Part shown: in pieces, positions 63,328 to 64,000 of the stretch
Layout: every line of letters begins with the position of its first letter
How positions within the stretch are numbered: the stretch's first letter is position 1
Origin: Fimenecus sp045543095
GTDB lineage: Bacteria; Bacillota; Clostridia; Oscillospirales; Acutalibacteraceae
DNA length: 64,000 nt
Direction of reading: 5' to 3'
NCBI GenBank assembly: GCA_045543095.1
Contig: JAZQMC010000002.1
Location: 32,168 to 96,167, forward strand
Notes under the pieces: generated by a model
What the model was told of the DNA's origin: nothing
Databases searched by the model: none
Seen by the model: only the letters and a program-made list of their open reading frames with translations
Translations under genes and position numbers: made by a program

Positions 63328-64000
63328 TTAAAGTTCTGCGAAGTATTTGATTGTTCTAACCATCTGTGATGTGTAGCTGTTTTCGTTGTCATACCAAGAA
63401 ACAACCTGTACTTCATAGAGGTCATCAGCAATCTTAGCAACCATTGTCTGTGTTGCATCGAAGAGTGAGCCGTACTTCATACCGATAACGTCTGAAGAAA
63501 CGATTTCGTCTTCATTGTAGCCGAAGCTTTCTGATGCAGCAGCCTTCATAGCAGCGTTGATGCCTTCTTTTGTAACTTCACCCTTAACAACAGCTGTAAG
63601 GATTGTTGTTGAACCTGTTGGAACAGGAACTCTCTGTGCAGAACCGATAAGCTTGCCGTTGAGTTCAGGAATAACAAGACCGATAGCCTTTGCAGCACCT
63701 GTTGAGTTGGGAACGATGTTCTGAGCACCTGCTCTTGCACGGCGAAGGTCACCCTTTCTGTGAGGACCGTCAAGAATCATCTGGTCGCCTGTGTATGCAT
63801 GAACAGTTGTCATGATACCGCTCTGGATGGGTGCATAATCGTTAAGAGCCTTAGCCATAGGAGCAAGACAGTTTGTTGTACAAGAAGCTGCAGAAATGAT
63901 CTGATCGTCAGCTGTGAGGATACCCTCGTTTACTGAGAATACAACTGTCTTGAGGTCGTTGCCTGCTGGAGCAGAAATAACAACCTTCTTAGCACCAGCG
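63328..64000 (-). CDS. gapA: Glyceraldehyde-3-phosphate dehydrogenase (N-terminus beyond window)
   Basis: The glycolytic NAD-dependent enzyme. The frame runs off the right edge, so the NAD-binding N-terminal part is missing and about 224 C-terminal codons are visible; an internal Met at 63858 is not the start. The catalytic Cys is in ISAASCTTNCLAPMAK, KVVISAPAGND precedes it, and the Arg and His of the phosphate sites lie in VHAYTGDQMILDGPHRKGD and AQRVPVPTGS. WYDNENSYTSQMVR ends the protein. The terminator follows, so it closes its operon. Type I GAPDH, the usual glycolytic form. Confidence 0.96.
   Translation of the reverse strand, partial: AGAKKVVISAPAGNDLKTVVFSVNEGILTADDQIISAASCTTNCLAPMAKALNDYAPIQSGIMTTVHAYTGDQMILDGPHRKGDLRRARAGAQNIVPNSTGAAKAIGLVIPELNGKLIGSAQRVPVPTGSTTILTAVVKGEVTKEGINAAMKAAASESFGYNEDEIVSSDVIGMKYGSLFDATQTMVAKIADDLYEVQVVSWYDNENSYTSQMVRTIKYFAEL

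Overview
The window (about 64 kb, AT-rich, roughly 38-40% GC by eye) reads as chromosome of a low-GC, Gram-positive, gut-type Clostridia, most like the Ruminococcaceae/Oscillospiraceae. Pointers are a Leu T-box ahead of leuA, Gram-positive LexA and its operator, type III pantothenate kinase beside an ECF substrate-binding component, a YlmH-type S4 protein, a TipAL-type MerR regulator, a SpoIIQ-like LytM protein (hinting at sporulation), a domain-permuted GH3 glucosidase, and many families of palindromic intergenic repeats. Both edge genes (an APC permease on the left, gapA on the right) are cut. No prophage, transposase, CRISPR array or rRNA was seen; the two tRNAs are both tRNA-Thr (GGT and CGT).

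Layout. 1-13 kb: amino acid permease, cysK, mscL-proC, a PflX-like radical SAM protein, a small XRE regulator divergent from a Cys-rich mini-protein, coaX plus ECF transporter, ylmH, a long AlaX editing protein, fba, a decayed double P-loop protein, a membrane acyltransferase, and a divergent pair of tiny genes (Cys protein and ribbon-helix-helix). 13.5-21.9 kb: one leftward operon for the whole shikimate pathway plus the Phe and Tyr branches (aroF-tyrA-aroB-aroA-aroC-pheA-aroE/K fusion-aroQ). It is preceded by a 28-codon leader peptide packed with Phe and Tyr codons and by an intrinsic terminator just before aroF, an apparent ribosome-mediated attenuator. 21.9-27 kb: trpS, a Cof phosphatase and leuA-leuB under a Leu T-box. 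27-30 kb: a polar amino acid ABC transporter with an ARG-box-like site. 30-42 kb: GtrA, GH3, MerR/TipAL, a lipoprotein, tRNA-Thr, rsmF-rsmE, a lipid-kinase-like protein, an rRNA methyltransferase, a membrane-tethered MerR protein and lexA. 42-47 kb: a candidate C-rich sRNA, a SpoIIQ-like protein, a PPTase, and a five-gene module around a putative sensory [FeFe] hydrogenase. 47-64 kb: two paralogous low-complexity surface proteins, murD-nudix-maf, ilvE, a CapD/PglF-like dehydratase, rlmD, GH35 galactosidase, a gmhA/HAD/SDR trio, tRNA-Thr, a GPH sugar symporter and gapA.

Amino acid supply dominates: aromatic synthesis (attenuator), leucine (T-box), cysteine, proline, the branched-chain transaminase and two uptake systems. 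The most interesting unexplained structures are the aromatic attenuator, an eight-hairpin array with inverted 8-nt spacers (about 35.0-35.15 kb), a C-rich candidate sRNA between lexA and the SpoIIQ-like gene, the membrane MerR with a perfect operator, the hydrogenase-like sensory module, three cases of a ribosome binding site locked in a hairpin, and nested repeat elements with matching borders but different cargo.
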